Source of the DNA: Nonlabens antarcticus
GTDB taxonomy: Bacteria; Bacteroidota; Bacteroidia; Flavobacteriales; Flavobacteriaceae
Reading direction: 5' to 3'
Assembly (NCBI RefSeq): GCF_015356755.1
Contig: NZ_JADFCO010000058.1
Coordinates: forward strand, 1 to 64,000
Length of the DNA stretch: 64,000 bases
Shown piece by piece: positions 39,931 through 49,029 of the stretch. The notes beneath the pieces are model-generated. The model was given only the letters and a program-made list of their open reading frames with translations. It made no database searches and was not told the origin of the DNA. How positions within the stretch are numbered: position 1 is the first letter of the stretch; the number at the start of each line of letters is the position of its first letter. Both the position numbers and the translations under genes were made by a program.

Positions 39931-41481
39931 ATGGCAGGAGGAGATTCCCCAAGGCAGAAGATGATCAACCTAATGTATCTGGTTTTCATCGCAATGCTAG
40001 CACTAAATATGAGTAAAGAAGTTCTTACGGCTTTCGGACTAATGGAAGAGAGTGTTGCAAATAACAATGCAACGCTGGAAACGAGAAACGAAGCATCTTT
40101 TGCGGCATTAGAAGCAAAAGCAGCAGAACAACCTAAACAATATCAAGAAGCAGCGCAGTCTGCAAAAAAAGTTACTGAAATCAGTGATAAATTCAATAAT
40201 TACCTTAAGACGGTAAAAGACTCCATGATGGGGTCTGTTGATGACGATAAACAAGACGATTTTGAAGCTCAGGATAAGACAGATTATCTAGACTCAAGAT
40301 TTTTCAAAGGTGATGGCCTAACAGACGATGGTAAAGAATTTTTAAAGCAGATGAATGATTACCGTGAGGGAATGATTGCAGCTTTGCCAGAATCTGGATA
40401 TGATAATCTAAAGTCAGAAATCAAGAGTAAGTTTGATACTAGCGATGTTCCCTCTGTAAGAAGTGAACCTGGTAGCGAGAAAATCAATTATTTGAATTAT
40501 CATTTTGAAGGCTATCCATTGATTGCTTCAAAAACCAACTTGACTCAAATGCAAAACGATGTCAAGAATGCTGAAGCAGACGTTTTAGGACAATTACTTC
40601 AAGGAGAGCTCATCGAGATTGCTTCTATGAATAATTATCGTTCTATAGTAAGTCTTGAAAAAGGCGCTTTCTTTAATGGGGAAACGGTAACTGGTGAAGT
40701 AGTTCTGGGTCGTTATGATGATAACATGAAACCTACCAAAGTAATTATCAATGGAGCTGAGGTTCCCGCGAGTCAGATTAAGAATGGCCGTGTGATGTTG
40801 AACTTTGGAGCAGGTGGAGTAGGAGATAAAGAGATTAAAGGTGAGATGCAGTTTGTGGAGAATGGAGAGACCGTAACTATTCCTATCGCTCAGAAATATT
40901 CTGTGATAGGGAGACCAAATTCTGCAACCATTAGTGCAGATAAAATGAATGTGGTTTATCGTGGCGTTGACAATCCTATGACAATTTCATTTGCAGGAAT
41001 TGATGCAAGTAAGGTAAATGCTAGTGCTGCAGGATTAAGTGCTCGTGGTGGTTCACAATACAATATGAAACCTTCTGGAGGTGCTGAGGTTAAGATTAAT
41101 GTAACCGGCACGCTTCCTGATGGTTCTAAAGCGAGTGACTCAAAAACGTTCCGTATTAAAGATCTTCCTAATCCTACTGGTTTGATTAGTGGTGAATTTG
41201 ATGGAGTTCGCAAGAACAGAGCAAACCTTGCAATATCAACAGTGTCTGCTGCGTTCTTAGACTTTGACTTTGATCTAACGCCTACCGTGACAGAATTTAT
41301 ACTGAAAGTACAGGGTCAGCCTGGAGTAAAAGTATCAGGTAGTAAAATGAATGGAGCTGCTCAAAGTGTATTGCAACGTGCGCCGCAAGGTTCCATCGTT
41401 CAAATTGCACAGATTAAAGCAACTGTTCCTGGAGTTCGTTTGAAGTCGGTAACACCGGTTTCTGTAGAGCTTACAGACTAA
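39931..41481 (+). CDS. gldM: Gliding/T9SS motor protein GldM
   Basis: A 516-residue protein with one N-terminal transmembrane helix (MINLMYLVFIAMLALNMSKEVL) and a long periplasmic part of several domains. It is the rotor shaft partner of GldL and reaches up to the GldK/GldN ring. The start MAGGDSPRQKMINLMYLVF is diagnostic of the family. Confidence 0.96.
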   Translation: MAGGDSPRQKMINLMYLVFIAMLALNMSKEVLTAFGLMEESVANNNATLETRNEASFAALEAKAAEQPKQYQEAAQSAKKVTEISDKFNNYLKTVKDSMMGSVDDDKQDDFEAQDKTDYLDSRFFKGDGLTDDGKEFLKQMNDYREGMIAALPESGYDNLKSEIKSKFDTSDVPSVRSEPGSEKINYLNYHFEGYPLIASKTNLTQMQNDVKNAEADVLGQLLQGELIEIASMNNYRSIVSLEKGAFFNGETVTGEVVLGRYDDNMKPTKVIINGAEVPASQIKNGRVMLNFGAGGVGDKEIKGEMQFVENGETVTIPIAQKYSVIGRPNSATISADKMNVVYRGVDNPMTISFAGIDASKVNASAAGLSARGGSQYNMKPSGGAEVKINVTGTLPDGSKASDSKTFRIKDLPNPTGLISGEFDGVRKNRANLAISTVSAAFLDFDFDLTPTVTEFILKVQGQPGVKVSGSKMNGAAQSVLQRAPQGSIVQIAQIKATVPGVRLKSVTPVSVELTD

Positions 41482-41503
41482 TTGAATTAATAAAATACAA
41501 CTC

Positions 41504-42379
41504 ATGAATAAATTGTTAGCCTTTATTGCAGTAGTAGCTCTTTGTGGGATTACCCAGGCACAAAACAATATTCTTAACGCTAAGTCTTTTGAAGAAATAG
41601 GGGAGAAGACGTTAGAGCAAGTCATAAATGATAACGATAAACCATTGCCTTATGGCTTTGTGGGAGATCGCGATATCTTATGGGAACGCAATACGTGGGA
41701 AAGAATCGATCTTGATGAAAAGATTAATTTCCCATTGTACTATCCAGTGGATACGAACTTTGTAGGTTCTAATAGAAGATCGTTATTTCACGTGATTACT
41801 AAAGCTGCGGCAGAAGGTAAGGTCAACCTTTATGCAGACTCTTACGGGAATACTAAAAAGAATTTTGCCGAAATAGGGTCCAGTATGAAAACAGTGGATA
41901 CTTCTGATGCTGGTATAACTATCTATAACCAGACTGGAAGTGTTCCAGCGGAGTATATTACCACTACAACTGTTAATGCAAATATGGTTAAGGAATACCG
42001 CATACGTGGTGTATGGTATTTTGACAGCCGTCAGGGAGAATTGAAATACCGCATGATTGCCATTGCCCCTGTAACTCCTGATGTGAATTTCTTACAGGAT
42101 AAAGAAGGAGTGGAGCTATTTTGGGTTTTCTATCCTGAATTAAGAGGTATTTTGCATGAAGCTAAAGTCTTCAATGAGAAGAACTCTGCAAGGCCTTTGA
42201 CATTTGATCACTTATTAAATTCAAGACACTTTAATGCTACGATTTATAAGATCGATAACGTTCAAGGCGATCGTTATATTGATAGCTATATCGCAGATAA
42301 TTCCATGATGCAGTTGCTAGAATCTGAGCGTCTAAAGGAAACCATTAGAAACTTTGAAATTGATATGTGGAACTATTAG
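41504..42379 (+). CDS. gldN: Gliding/T9SS protein GldN
   Basis: A 291-residue periplasmic protein with a signal peptide (LLAFIAVVALCGITQAQ). VGDRDILWERNTWERIDLDEKINFPLYYP and VELFWVFYPELR are typical of GldN. It joins GldK in the ring of the type IX secretion system. It is last of the operon and followed by a strong terminator. Confidence 0.95.
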   Translation: MNKLLAFIAVVALCGITQAQNNILNAKSFEEIGEKTLEQVINDNDKPLPYGFVGDRDILWERNTWERIDLDEKINFPLYYPVDTNFVGSNRRSLFHVITKAAAEGKVNLYADSYGNTKKNFAEIGSSMKTVDTSDAGITIYNQTGSVPAEYITTTTVNANMVKEYRIRGVWYFDSRQGELKYRMIAIAPVTPDVNFLQDKEGVELFWVFYPELRGILHEAKVFNEKNSARPLTFDHLLNSRHFNATIYKIDNVQGDRYIDSYIADNSMMQLLESERLKETIRNFEIDMWNY

Positions 42380-42402
42380 AATCATGTATCATTTATAATA
42401 TC

Positions 42403-42430
42403 AAGCCTTGCAACCGCAAGGCTTTTTTTA
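42403..42430 (+). terminator. Terminator of gldKLMN
   Basis: A perfect 9-bp stem, AAGCCTTGC with GCAAGGCTT, loop AACC, then TTTTTT. Confidence 0.93.
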
Positions 42431-42456
42431 TGACGTTAACTTAGTATTTTTGAATT

Positions 42457-43497
42457 ATGAAAGACGTAATAATAGTAGGAGGCGGGATTGCGGGTTGTAC
42501 ACTTGCCTGGCAGTGGCACCTGCAAGGTAAATCCATATTATGGATTGCAGATGATACCGTCGCTTCCAGTCATGTGGCTGCGGGAGTTTTTAATCCAGTG
42601 GTGTTGAAACGGTTTAGCCCTGTCTGGAATGCGCAAGAGCAACTCGATTTGTTATTTCCTTTTTACACGCAGGTTCAATCTTATTTGAGCGAGCCACTGC
42701 TGCATTTAAAGCCAGTGTGGAGGCGCTTACACGATGAGAAGGAAAGGAAAACCTGGACTCGAAAATCGATGCGTGAGGATTTAGATAATTTGATGGTAAC
42801 AAATCCTATTGATGATTCGATTGAGGGTATTGAAGCTCCTTATGGTTATGGTATGGTAAATCATACCGGCTGGCTAGATACAAATGTATACATGCAAGGT
42901 TCTTTTGAATATTTTAAAAAAAGAGAAGAGTTCGAGTTAGCTATTTTTGATTACGCTGCATTGAACATTAACAAGGATCATGTTACTTATCAGGATAGAG
43001 AGGCAAACGCAATCATTTTTGCTGAAGGTATTCGCTTACCGGAAAACCCTTGGTTTAAAAACCTTCCTTTACAGGGTAATAAAGGTGAGATCTTAATTAT
43101 AAAGTGTGCAGGTTTGAAGTTAGATCAGATCATCAAATCCTCTGTCTTTCTCATGCCATTTAAAGAAGATCTATTTTGGGTAGGAGCCACCTATGATCGT
43201 GATTATATCGATTCAGATGCAACTGAAGTTGCTAGGGATTACCTGATTTCTAAACTGGACACATTTCTGAAAATTCCCTATGAGATCGTCGATCAGAAAA
43301 GCGGCATACGGCCTACTACAGTGGATAGGAGACCATTCGTGGGGAATCATCCTGAACTTAAGAACCTTTATGTTTTCAACGGTATGGGGAGTCGTGCTTC
43401 GTTGGTAGCACCATGGGCTTCAAAATTACTTTTTGAAAAAATGTATACTGGAACTGAAATGCCTGCGGAAATGGATATATCTAGATTTCAGAATTAG
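42457..43497 (+). CDS. FAD-dependent oxidoreductase (DAO family)
   Basis: A 346-residue protein starting with the FAD-binding Rossmann motif VIIVGGGIAGCTLAWQ and an ending typical of D-amino-acid-oxidase-like flavoproteins (KSGIRPTTVDRRPFVGNHPE, then NGMGSRASLVAPW). It could oxidise an amine or modify tRNA like the MnmC oxidase half, but the substrate is not clear. Its 3' end overlaps the convergent DUF983 gene by 17 bases. Confidence 0.88.
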   Translation: MKDVIIVGGGIAGCTLAWQWHLQGKSILWIADDTVASSHVAAGVFNPVVLKRFSPVWNAQEQLDLLFPFYTQVQSYLSEPLLHLKPVWRRLHDEKERKTWTRKSMREDLDNLMVTNPIDDSIEGIEAPYGYGMVNHTGWLDTNVYMQGSFEYFKKREEFELAIFDYAALNINKDHVTYQDREANAIIFAEGIRLPENPWFKNLPLQGNKGEILIIKCAGLKLDQIIKSSVFLMPFKEDLFWVGATYDRDYIDSDATEVARDYLISKLDTFLKIPYEIVDQKSGIRPTTVDRRPFVGNHPELKNLYVFNGMGSRASLVAPWASKLLFEKMYTGTEMPAEMDISRFQN

Positions 43498-43873
43498 AGT
43501 CGGCTTTGTCCGGGTCATAATCTAAGAATATATTAATCCAGATATTTCGAGAAAGTCTAATGACAATGGGTAATGAAAGTATTGATATTGCAGTAATTAG
43601 CCAGAATATATTCCACCGTGACCAGTCAAAGATAAAGTAGGTCAGTACAAATGCTGCCATTGCAATCGCTATTCCCACGCCATAGCTCACATACATAGAG
43701 CCATAAAAAAAGCTAGGTTCAATCTTGTATTTAGTGCCACAATGAGAACAACGCTCGTGCATTTCCTGCGTCTTTTTAGGGTTGTAAAGATTAGAACTGG
43801 TGTACATTGATTCTTCCTGACAAATGGGACAGGTACCGGTGAAAATACTGTATAATTTAGTACCTTTTAGCAT
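43481..43873 (-). CDS. DUF983 membrane protein
   Basis: A 130-residue protein with two CxxC pairs at the N-terminus (CPICQEES and CSHCGTKY), likely a zinc ribbon, then FFYGSMYVSYGVG and two transmembrane helices. This is the DUF983 pattern; its function is unknown. It is transcribed against the FAD oxidoreductase gene and away from the ABC-F gene. Confidence 0.88.
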   Translation of the reverse strand: MLKGTKLYSIFTGTCPICQEESMYTSSNLYNPKKTQEMHERCSHCGTKYKIEPSFFYGSMYVSYGVGIAIAMAAFVLTYFIFDWSRWNIFWLITAISILSLPIVIRLSRNIWINIFLDYDPDKADSNSEI

Positions 43874-43930
43874 AATAAAACTTTAGTGTTCATTGGGATA
43901 AACGCATCTTTGCAAAGATACAAAATTGCT

Positions 43931-45871
43931 ATGCTCAACATCCACGATTTGCACGTCAGCTTTGGCGGTGAACCACTTTTTGAAGAAATTACATTTAGAC
44001 TGAATGCGGGCAACCGCGTGGGTTTGATAGGGAAAAACGGTGCTGGAAAATCCACTATGCTCAAGGTTATTTCTGGCGATATCCCTGCAGATCAAGGTTC
44101 GCTGGCTATAGAAAAAGGCGTCAGTATTGGATTCTTGCGGCAGGACATTGACTTCGAGATGGGTAGAACCGTTTTAGAAGAAGCCTATACCGCTTTCGCG
44201 AAAGCGAGATCTATAGAAGTGCAAATGGAAGAAATCAACCACGCACTCGCCACGAGAACAGACTATGAGAGCGATAGCTACATGCAGCTTATTCAAGATA
44301 TAGGGGACATCACCCATGAATATGAAATCATAGGCGGTTATCAGTATAAAGGTGAAACCGAAAAGATACTAAAAGGGCTGGCCTTCAAGCCAGAACAATT
44401 TAACATGCTGACTGACGAGCTTTCCGGTGGATGGCGCATGCGTATCGAGCTGGCAAAACTACTGCTTGAAAAACACGATATTCTATTACTGGATGAGCCT
44501 ACAAATCACCTGGATATAGACTCTATACTTTGGCTGGAACAATTCTTACAGACTTATCCTGGTGCAGTGGTCATCGTGAGTCACGATAAAATGTTCCTGG
44601 ATAATGTTACAAATCGTACCATTGAAATTAGCCTGGGAAGAATATATGATTACCCCAAACCTTACACTCAGTTTCTAGCCCTAAGAGCAGAGCTGCGCGA
44701 GCAACAAGCAGCCACAGCAAAGAACCAGCAGAAGGAAATTGAACGCACGGAAAAGCTGATCGAGAAGTTCAAGGCAAAAGCCAGTAAAGCCACCATGGCA
44801 CAGTCGCTGGTAAAAAAGTTGAACAGAATGGATAAAGTAGAAGTTGATCAGGTGGATAACGCCGCCATGAATATCAACTTTACGCAGTCCATACAACCTG
44901 GAAAAATAGTTCTAGAGATTGAAAAGATTCAAAAATCCTATGCTGATAAAAATGTGTTGCGCGGTGTAGATCTTATGATTGAGCGAGGGACTAGAATTGC
45001 TTTTGTCGGGCAAAACGGAATGGGAAAATCCACACTTGCCAAGATTATTGTGGGTGACATAAAAGATTATAAAGGCGATGTAAATCTGGGTCACAACGTG
45101 CAGTTGGGTTATTTTGCCCAAAATCAAGCAGAATATCTAGACGGTGAAAAAACCGTGCTGGATACTATGATTGACTCTGCAGACGATACGAACAGAGTCA
45201 AAGTTAGGGACATGTTGGGATCATTTTTGTTCCGTGGGGATGAGGTGGAGAAAAAGGTAAAAGTGTTGAGTGGTGGTGAACGCAATCGTCTAGCGTTGTG
45301 TAAATTGTTACTCCAGCCTTTCAACGTCCTTATTATGGATGAGCCTACGAATCACCTGGACATGCAATCCAAAAATGTGTTGAAGCAAGCGCTTATTAAA
45401 TTTGCTGGAACTCTGATTGTTGTTTCTCACGACCGGGAATTTCTACAAGGTCTGACAGACCTGGTTTACGAATTCCGCGATCATAAATTACATGCTTATT
45501 TAGGTGATATTGATTATTATCTGGACCAGCGCAAGGCTCGTGATATGCGAGAAATTGAAAAAAGTACAGAGGTTGATAAGAGTTCGCTTTCGCGAAAGCG
45601 GGATAGTGAGGAAAATAAACCATCCTACGAACAACAGAAAAAGATAAAGTCTCTCAACAACCGCCTCTCAAATGCGGAATCTGAGATTAATAAGTTAGAA
45701 CGCGAGGTGAAAAAGATGGATTCAGATCTGGCTTCCAACTATGATAAAATGTCGAAAGACCCTAAGTTTTTCGATTCCTATAAGGCAAAGAAAAAGTCTC
45801 TGGAGGAATGGATGGGAAAATGGGAAACTGTTTCTGAAGAGTTAGAAAACATAACTCAATCTGTAGCTTAA
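43931..45871 (+). CDS. ABC-F family ATPase
   Basis: A 646-residue cytoplasmic protein with two ABC domains and no membrane part. Domain 1 has GKNGAGKST, LSGGWRMRIELAKLL and LLLDEPTNHLD; domain 2 has GQNGMGKST, LSGGERNRLALCKLL and IMDEPTNHLD. A linker and a C-terminal coiled coil complete the ABC-F (translation factor) layout. The start at 43931 (MLNIHDLHVSFGG) is preferred over a 15-residue extension. Two palindrome copies are in frame, one encoding AFAKA in the first domain and one giving SLSRKR before the coiled coil. Confidence 0.95.
   Translation: MLNIHDLHVSFGGEPLFEEITFRLNAGNRVGLIGKNGAGKSTMLKVISGDIPADQGSLAIEKGVSIGFLRQDIDFEMGRTVLEEAYTAFAKARSIEVQMEEINHALATRTDYESDSYMQLIQDIGDITHEYEIIGGYQYKGETEKILKGLAFKPEQFNMLTDELSGGWRMRIELAKLLLEKHDILLLDEPTNHLDIDSILWLEQFLQTYPGAVVIVSHDKMFLDNVTNRTIEISLGRIYDYPKPYTQFLALRAELREQQAATAKNQQKEIERTEKLIEKFKAKASKATMAQSLVKKLNRMDKVEVDQVDNAAMNINFTQSIQPGKIVLEIEKIQKSYADKNVLRGVDLMIERGTRIAFVGQNGMGKSTLAKIIVGDIKDYKGDVNLGHNVQLGYFAQNQAEYLDGEKTVLDTMIDSADDTNRVKVRDMLGSFLFRGDEVEKKVKVLSGGERNRLALCKLLLQPFNVLIMDEPTNHLDMQSKNVLKQALIKFAGTLIVVSHDREFLQGLTDLVYEFRDHKLHAYLGDIDYYLDQRKARDMREIEKSTEVDKSSLSRKRDSEENKPSYEQQKKIKSLNNRLSNAESEINKLEREVKKMDSDLASNYDKMSKDPKFFDSYKAKKKSLEEWMGKWETVSEELENITQSVA
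44191..44206. repeat. 16-bp palindrome, copy 7 (inside ABC-F gene)
   Basis: CGCTTTCGCGAAAGCG, perfect, encoding AFAKA. Confidence 0.9.
45585..45600. repeat. 16-bp palindrome, copy 8 (inside ABC-F gene)
   Basis: CGCTTTCGCGAAAGCG, perfect. It is in a different frame from copy 7, giving SLSRKR instead of AFAKA. Confidence 0.9.
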
Positions 45872-45915
45872 AGGAAGAGTTTTGAGATGTAAAGCAAGAG
45901 TATAAATCGATCATT

Positions 45916-46095
45916 ATGATAGAGCATTTTTTTGCGTGTCCACATTGCTGGCAGGAGATTTCAATGTTACTGGACCCAGCGTATTCTCAGACATATGTGG
46001 AAGATTGTGAGGTGTGTTGTAATCCCATTGAATTGATGGTAAGCTTTGAAGATGGAGAACTCGCTTCATTTCAGGCGAAAGAAATAGGTCAATAA
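45916..46095 (+). CDS. CPXCG-type small cysteine-rich protein
   Basis: A 59-residue frame, easily missed by length cut-offs. It reads MIEHFFACPHCWQEISMLLD, then QTYVEDCEVCCNPIELMV. The CPHC and CEVCC pairs would bind one zinc ion; this is the CPXCG motif small-protein family of unknown function. It has its own terminator directly after it and lies 44 bases after the ABC-F gene, so it may be co-transcribed with it. Confidence 0.85.
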   Translation: MIEHFFACPHCWQEISMLLDPAYSQTYVEDCEVCCNPIELMVSFEDGELASFQAKEIGQ

Positions 46096-46096
46096 A

Positions 46097-46127
46097 ATAA
46101 GCCGCTCAAGAGCGGCTTATTTATTTC
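46097..46127 (+). terminator. Terminator after the CPXCG gene
   Basis: A 10-bp stem, ATAAGCCGCT with AGCGGCTTAT, loop CAAG, followed by TTATTTCTT. Confidence 0.85.
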
Positions 46128-46203
46128 TTATATGAAGTTGCCAGCAGTTAACTACAAATACGATGCGTTAAAAATCAACGATCTATGCCACTGCGGGTTG
46201 GTA

Positions 46204-46668
46204 TTAGTCATTCAAATGTTCTGCTATATCTTCCAGTCTTTTTATCTGATTGATCGTACTTTGAATTTCGTCCTTTTGAGCAGTTAGAATGGTAACCACT
46301 GTTTGTGGCATTTCCTTACTATGCTCTAAAACTTCAGAATACTCCTCAACAGCAGACTTTTCTCCTCTTAGACATTCCTCTAAAATGGTTTCATCTTTAT
46401 TACTACTAAATGCAGCTTTGAGGTTCATCCATCCACGGTGCATATCGCCAGTAACACTACCGTCAAATTCTGGCTTTTCTTTCATTCCTTTCATCTCACT
46501 GGTAAGGGATGCGGCATACTGCGTGCGCTTTGCCCCTTGTTGTGCAAACCATCTTTTGAGATCTACATGATCAGTCACCTCTGCCGCATTTGCATAGCCG
46601 CGTTGTGCGTCATATGTTTTCTCAAGAATGTTATTCAGGTATTTTTGTGTATTTACTTTGGAGTCCAT
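46204..46668 (-). CDS. DUF2383 (PA2169-family) four-helix protein
   Basis: A 154-residue all-helical cytoplasmic protein. It has YDAQRGYANAAE near the start, then MHRGWMNLKAAFSSNKDETILEECLRGEKSAVEEY. This is the ferritin-like DUF2383 pattern, often stress-induced. The role is unknown. It is a single gene pointing left, the last core gene before the island. Confidence 0.85.
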   Translation of the reverse strand: MDSKVNTQKYLNNILEKTYDAQRGYANAAEVTDHVDLKRWFAQQGAKRTQYAASLTSEMKGMKEKPEFDGSVTGDMHRGWMNLKAAFSSNKDETILEECLRGEKSAVEEYSEVLEHSKEMPQTVVTILTAQKDEIQSTINQIKRLEDIAEHLND

Positions 46669-46772
46669 GATGTTTTTTCTTTTAAATCTACTCTAAATGA
46701 TACGTAGAAAGCCTAAGCCTGTGTGATTTGAGAAGAGTTTAACAATAGATGCTAATCTATCTTTAAATAAAG

Positions 46773-46803
46773 TTGTGGATAATGTAAAACAGTGCTATAT
46801 TTG
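46773..46803 (+). promoter_or_regulatory. Promoter of tRNA-fMet
   Basis: TTG at 46773-46775, 20 bases, then TATATTTG at 46796-46803. This is a textbook Bacteroidota pair placed about 85 bases before the tRNA. Confidence 0.75.
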
Positions 46804-46889
46804 CCGTCCCGTTCAAAAGAAAGGGATTTGTTTATCGTCAACGTTATGAGTTGAAGGTTTAAAGCCATTTGATAAGCAAGAGATTAAAT

Positions 46890-46962
<73 letters not shown>

Positions 46963-46973
46963 CTAGCAAAGAC

Positions 46974-47004
46974 AAGGCTTCACAGAAATGTGAAGCCTTT
47001 TTTT
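46974..47004 (+). terminator. Terminator of tRNA-fMet
   Basis: A perfect 11-bp stem, AAGGCTTCACA with TGTGAAGCCTT, loop GAAA, then TTTTTTT. Confidence 0.93.
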
Positions 47005-47130
47005 ATGAACTGGGTACAACATAGGTACAACATTTTAATAATTTACAAACTCTCATAGCAAACATCATCAATTGGAACTAGATACATTTAAATTAAATGA
47101 TTTCATATAGATTATATTTTTTGATTAAAA

Positions 47131-47148
47131 AAAAAGGAATGCCTTTTA
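47131..47148 (-). terminator. Terminator of the ubiquitin-like operon
   Basis: A short stem, AAAAGG / CCTTTT with loop CATT on the minus strand, runs straight into nine or more T. It overlaps the stop codon of the E1 gene. The stem is weak but the T run is long. Confidence 0.5.
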
Positions 47149-48681
47149 AGAATCACTAAATAAATTCTTTAATTTTCTAATTGCTCTTTTCATAAATGAT
47201 TCTGTATCTAGATTTGTGTCTGCATTTGCACTTTCCGTTCTCGGTGTTATAGATCGTTGCAAATTGTTTCTAGATTTTTCTGCACTAGGATGATCAAACA
47301 ATAAAATTTTGTTGAAATTATCGCCTTGACCTGTTTGCGACTTGATATGACAATCTTTCACACAGGAATTTTCAAAATCAAAATCAATATTTCCAAAATT
47401 GAAGTCCATTTCTTTTGGGCCATAATAAATTCCTTTAGGTTGCAAAACCATTGACAGAAATTGTTGGATTTCCATACCTGCTAGACTTAAACTAAAGCCG
47501 AACACATTTTCTCCACGGTTTACGAAATGATCTTTAGGTAAACCCTTAATATATGTAGGATTGTCTAATTCCCCACTTTGCTCTAATGAAACATCTGATG
47601 GGGTGTATTGACCTAAACATTGCATACATATTCTTTGTGGACCAACAGTATGTGCTTTCCATCTTGCTTGATCAATATTTGATAAGTCTGAATTTGGATT
47701 GGTATCAATACCACCATCAATTACAGGTATAAAGTTGGAGTATGATATGCCATCCAAGGTAAACCTAGGAAGTGGCATATCTACGCAGGAGAATAGAAGA
47801 TCACAATCAAGGGCAGCCTCTAAACCTTGTTTTTCTGTAATACTATATGGTAGCGCTTCGATTGTTAATCCTTTTCTGAGGTTTACATCGTGAAGTCTGT
47901 TTTTTTGAAAATCCACTTTAAACTTACCTATATCTCCTTCGCTAGCCGCAAGTAGACGGTCTAAATTTTTGCGTTCAATAGTGTCAAAATCAATAAAAAC
48001 TAAATCTTCAATTCCTGTTCTAAGAAGTGCCTCCGCAATTATAGATCCTACGCTACCCATTCCAACAATCCCGATTTTCATTCTAGAAATGTCCTCTTGT
48101 TTTGACGTTCCCCAAGAAGATATCGTCCTCGAAAATTCCTTCCCGAATTTGGGTTTAGGCTTGAGATTTTGGTTATAATGTATTTTTAGACCATAACCTA
48201 CGACCCTTACCGACTCACACCACTGTATATTATAAGTTTTTGATGCCGTCTTTTCCCAAAACCTTGCACTCCAAGTTCCATCTGAACCAATTGTCATACC
48301 TACTACCGGCAAACCGGTAATAGCTTTAACTCGTGGAGCAAGCATTGTTTCCGCATCAACATCATCACTACTCATACTTTGCCAACCTGGATAGGGATGA
48401 CTATGTATAAAGATAATTCCATATTTGTTTTTTAGCGCGTAGGAGGTTACTTTATCAAAGTAGTCAGGATTGAAACTTACATTACCGTGAATATTTCTAT
48501 CATCTAATTCGGGGAAAATTATATCATTAATAAGCGCTGTGATTCTTCGTTTTCCGGTAGAAAGTTTATAAAATGCAAAACATAAATCTTCCTGATTATC
48601 TTCTCTTATAAGATGGTTTGAAAGGGATAAGTCTATATCCTCTGTCATTGATACACTATACTTCATCATCTGTAAAATCAA
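47146..48681 (-). CDS. JAB-protease/E1 fusion of a ubiquitin-like system
   Basis: A 511-residue cytoplasmic fusion. N-terminal part: a JAB/Mpr1-Pad1 metalloprotease domain with FIHSHPYPGW and SSDD (residues 91-107), the H-x-H...S-x-x-D zinc site that cuts off or trims ubiquitin-like proteins. C-terminal part: an E1/ThiF adenylation domain with GIVGMGSVGS (204-213), DFD (231-233), NLDR and a C-x-x-C (352, 355). E1 activates the ubiquitin-like C-terminus with ATP. It is last of three genes and overlaps the E2 gene by 26 bases. A start at 48648 (MTEDIDLS) would remove that overlap and is equally likely. Confidence 0.9.
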   Translation of the reverse strand: MILQMMKYSVSMTEDIDLSLSNHLIREDNQEDLCFAFYKLSTGKRRITALINDIIFPELDDRNIHGNVSFNPDYFDKVTSYALKNKYGIIFIHSHPYPGWQSMSSDDVDAETMLAPRVKAITGLPVVGMTIGSDGTWSARFWEKTASKTYNIQWCESVRVVGYGLKIHYNQNLKPKPKFGKEFSRTISSWGTSKQEDISRMKIGIVGMGSVGSIIAEALLRTGIEDLVFIDFDTIERKNLDRLLAASEGDIGKFKVDFQKNRLHDVNLRKGLTIEALPYSITEKQGLEAALDCDLLFSCVDMPLPRFTLDGISYSNFIPVIDGGIDTNPNSDLSNIDQARWKAHTVGPQRICMQCLGQYTPSDVSLEQSGELDNPTYIKGLPKDHFVNRGENVFGFSLSLAGMEIQQFLSMVLQPKGIYYGPKEMDFNFGNIDFDFENSCVKDCHIKSQTGQGDNFNKILLFDHPSAEKSRNNLQRSITPRTESANADTNLDTESFMKRAIRKLKNLFSDS

Positions 48682-49027
48682 ATAACGTTCTTATAAAGGC
48701 CAAATAATCGTCCATATCCATTCCAGACTTCCACCCATTCAGAGGTCTACTCCAATATTGAAACTCCGAAGTAGGCTTTTTTCTGTCGTGAATGGCTCCG
48801 TAAGGATGTTTACCACCTCCACCAGTAATTGGGAGTAAGTGTGGCTTTATGTATGGACCAGATGGTGGGTTAAGAGGGAATTGTTTTGCATCAAGTGCAA
48901 TTTCTACTTCCCTATCTTTAAATTTTCCGTGAGTTATTTTGAACTTGAAGCACACAAAACCATTTGTGTGCATCCAAGCTTCAAAATTTCGCTCAATCAA
49001 TTGTTTCAAAATTTCTTGATTTCCCAT
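48656..49027 (-). CDS. E2-like (UBC-fold) protein without the usual cysteine
   Basis: A 123-residue protein that by place and pattern is a prokaryotic E2/UBC family member. It has a YIKPHLLPI strand, then HPYGAIHD where classical E2s show the HPN...G-x-x-C active site, and a C-terminal LNGWKSGMDMDDYLAFI helix. The only cysteine is Cys26 in GFVCFKF, in an early strand, so a standard thioester E2 is not evident. It may be a scaffold (UEV-like), or use another residue or partner. It sits between the multiubiquitin gene (2 bases away) and the E1 fusion. Confidence 0.82.
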   Translation of the reverse strand: MGNQEILKQLIERNFEAWMHTNGFVCFKFKITHGKFKDREVEIALDAKQFPLNPPSGPYIKPHLLPITGGGGKHPYGAIHDRKKPTSEFQYWSRPLNGWKSGMDMDDYLAFIRTLFDFTDDEV

Positions 49028-49029
49028 AA

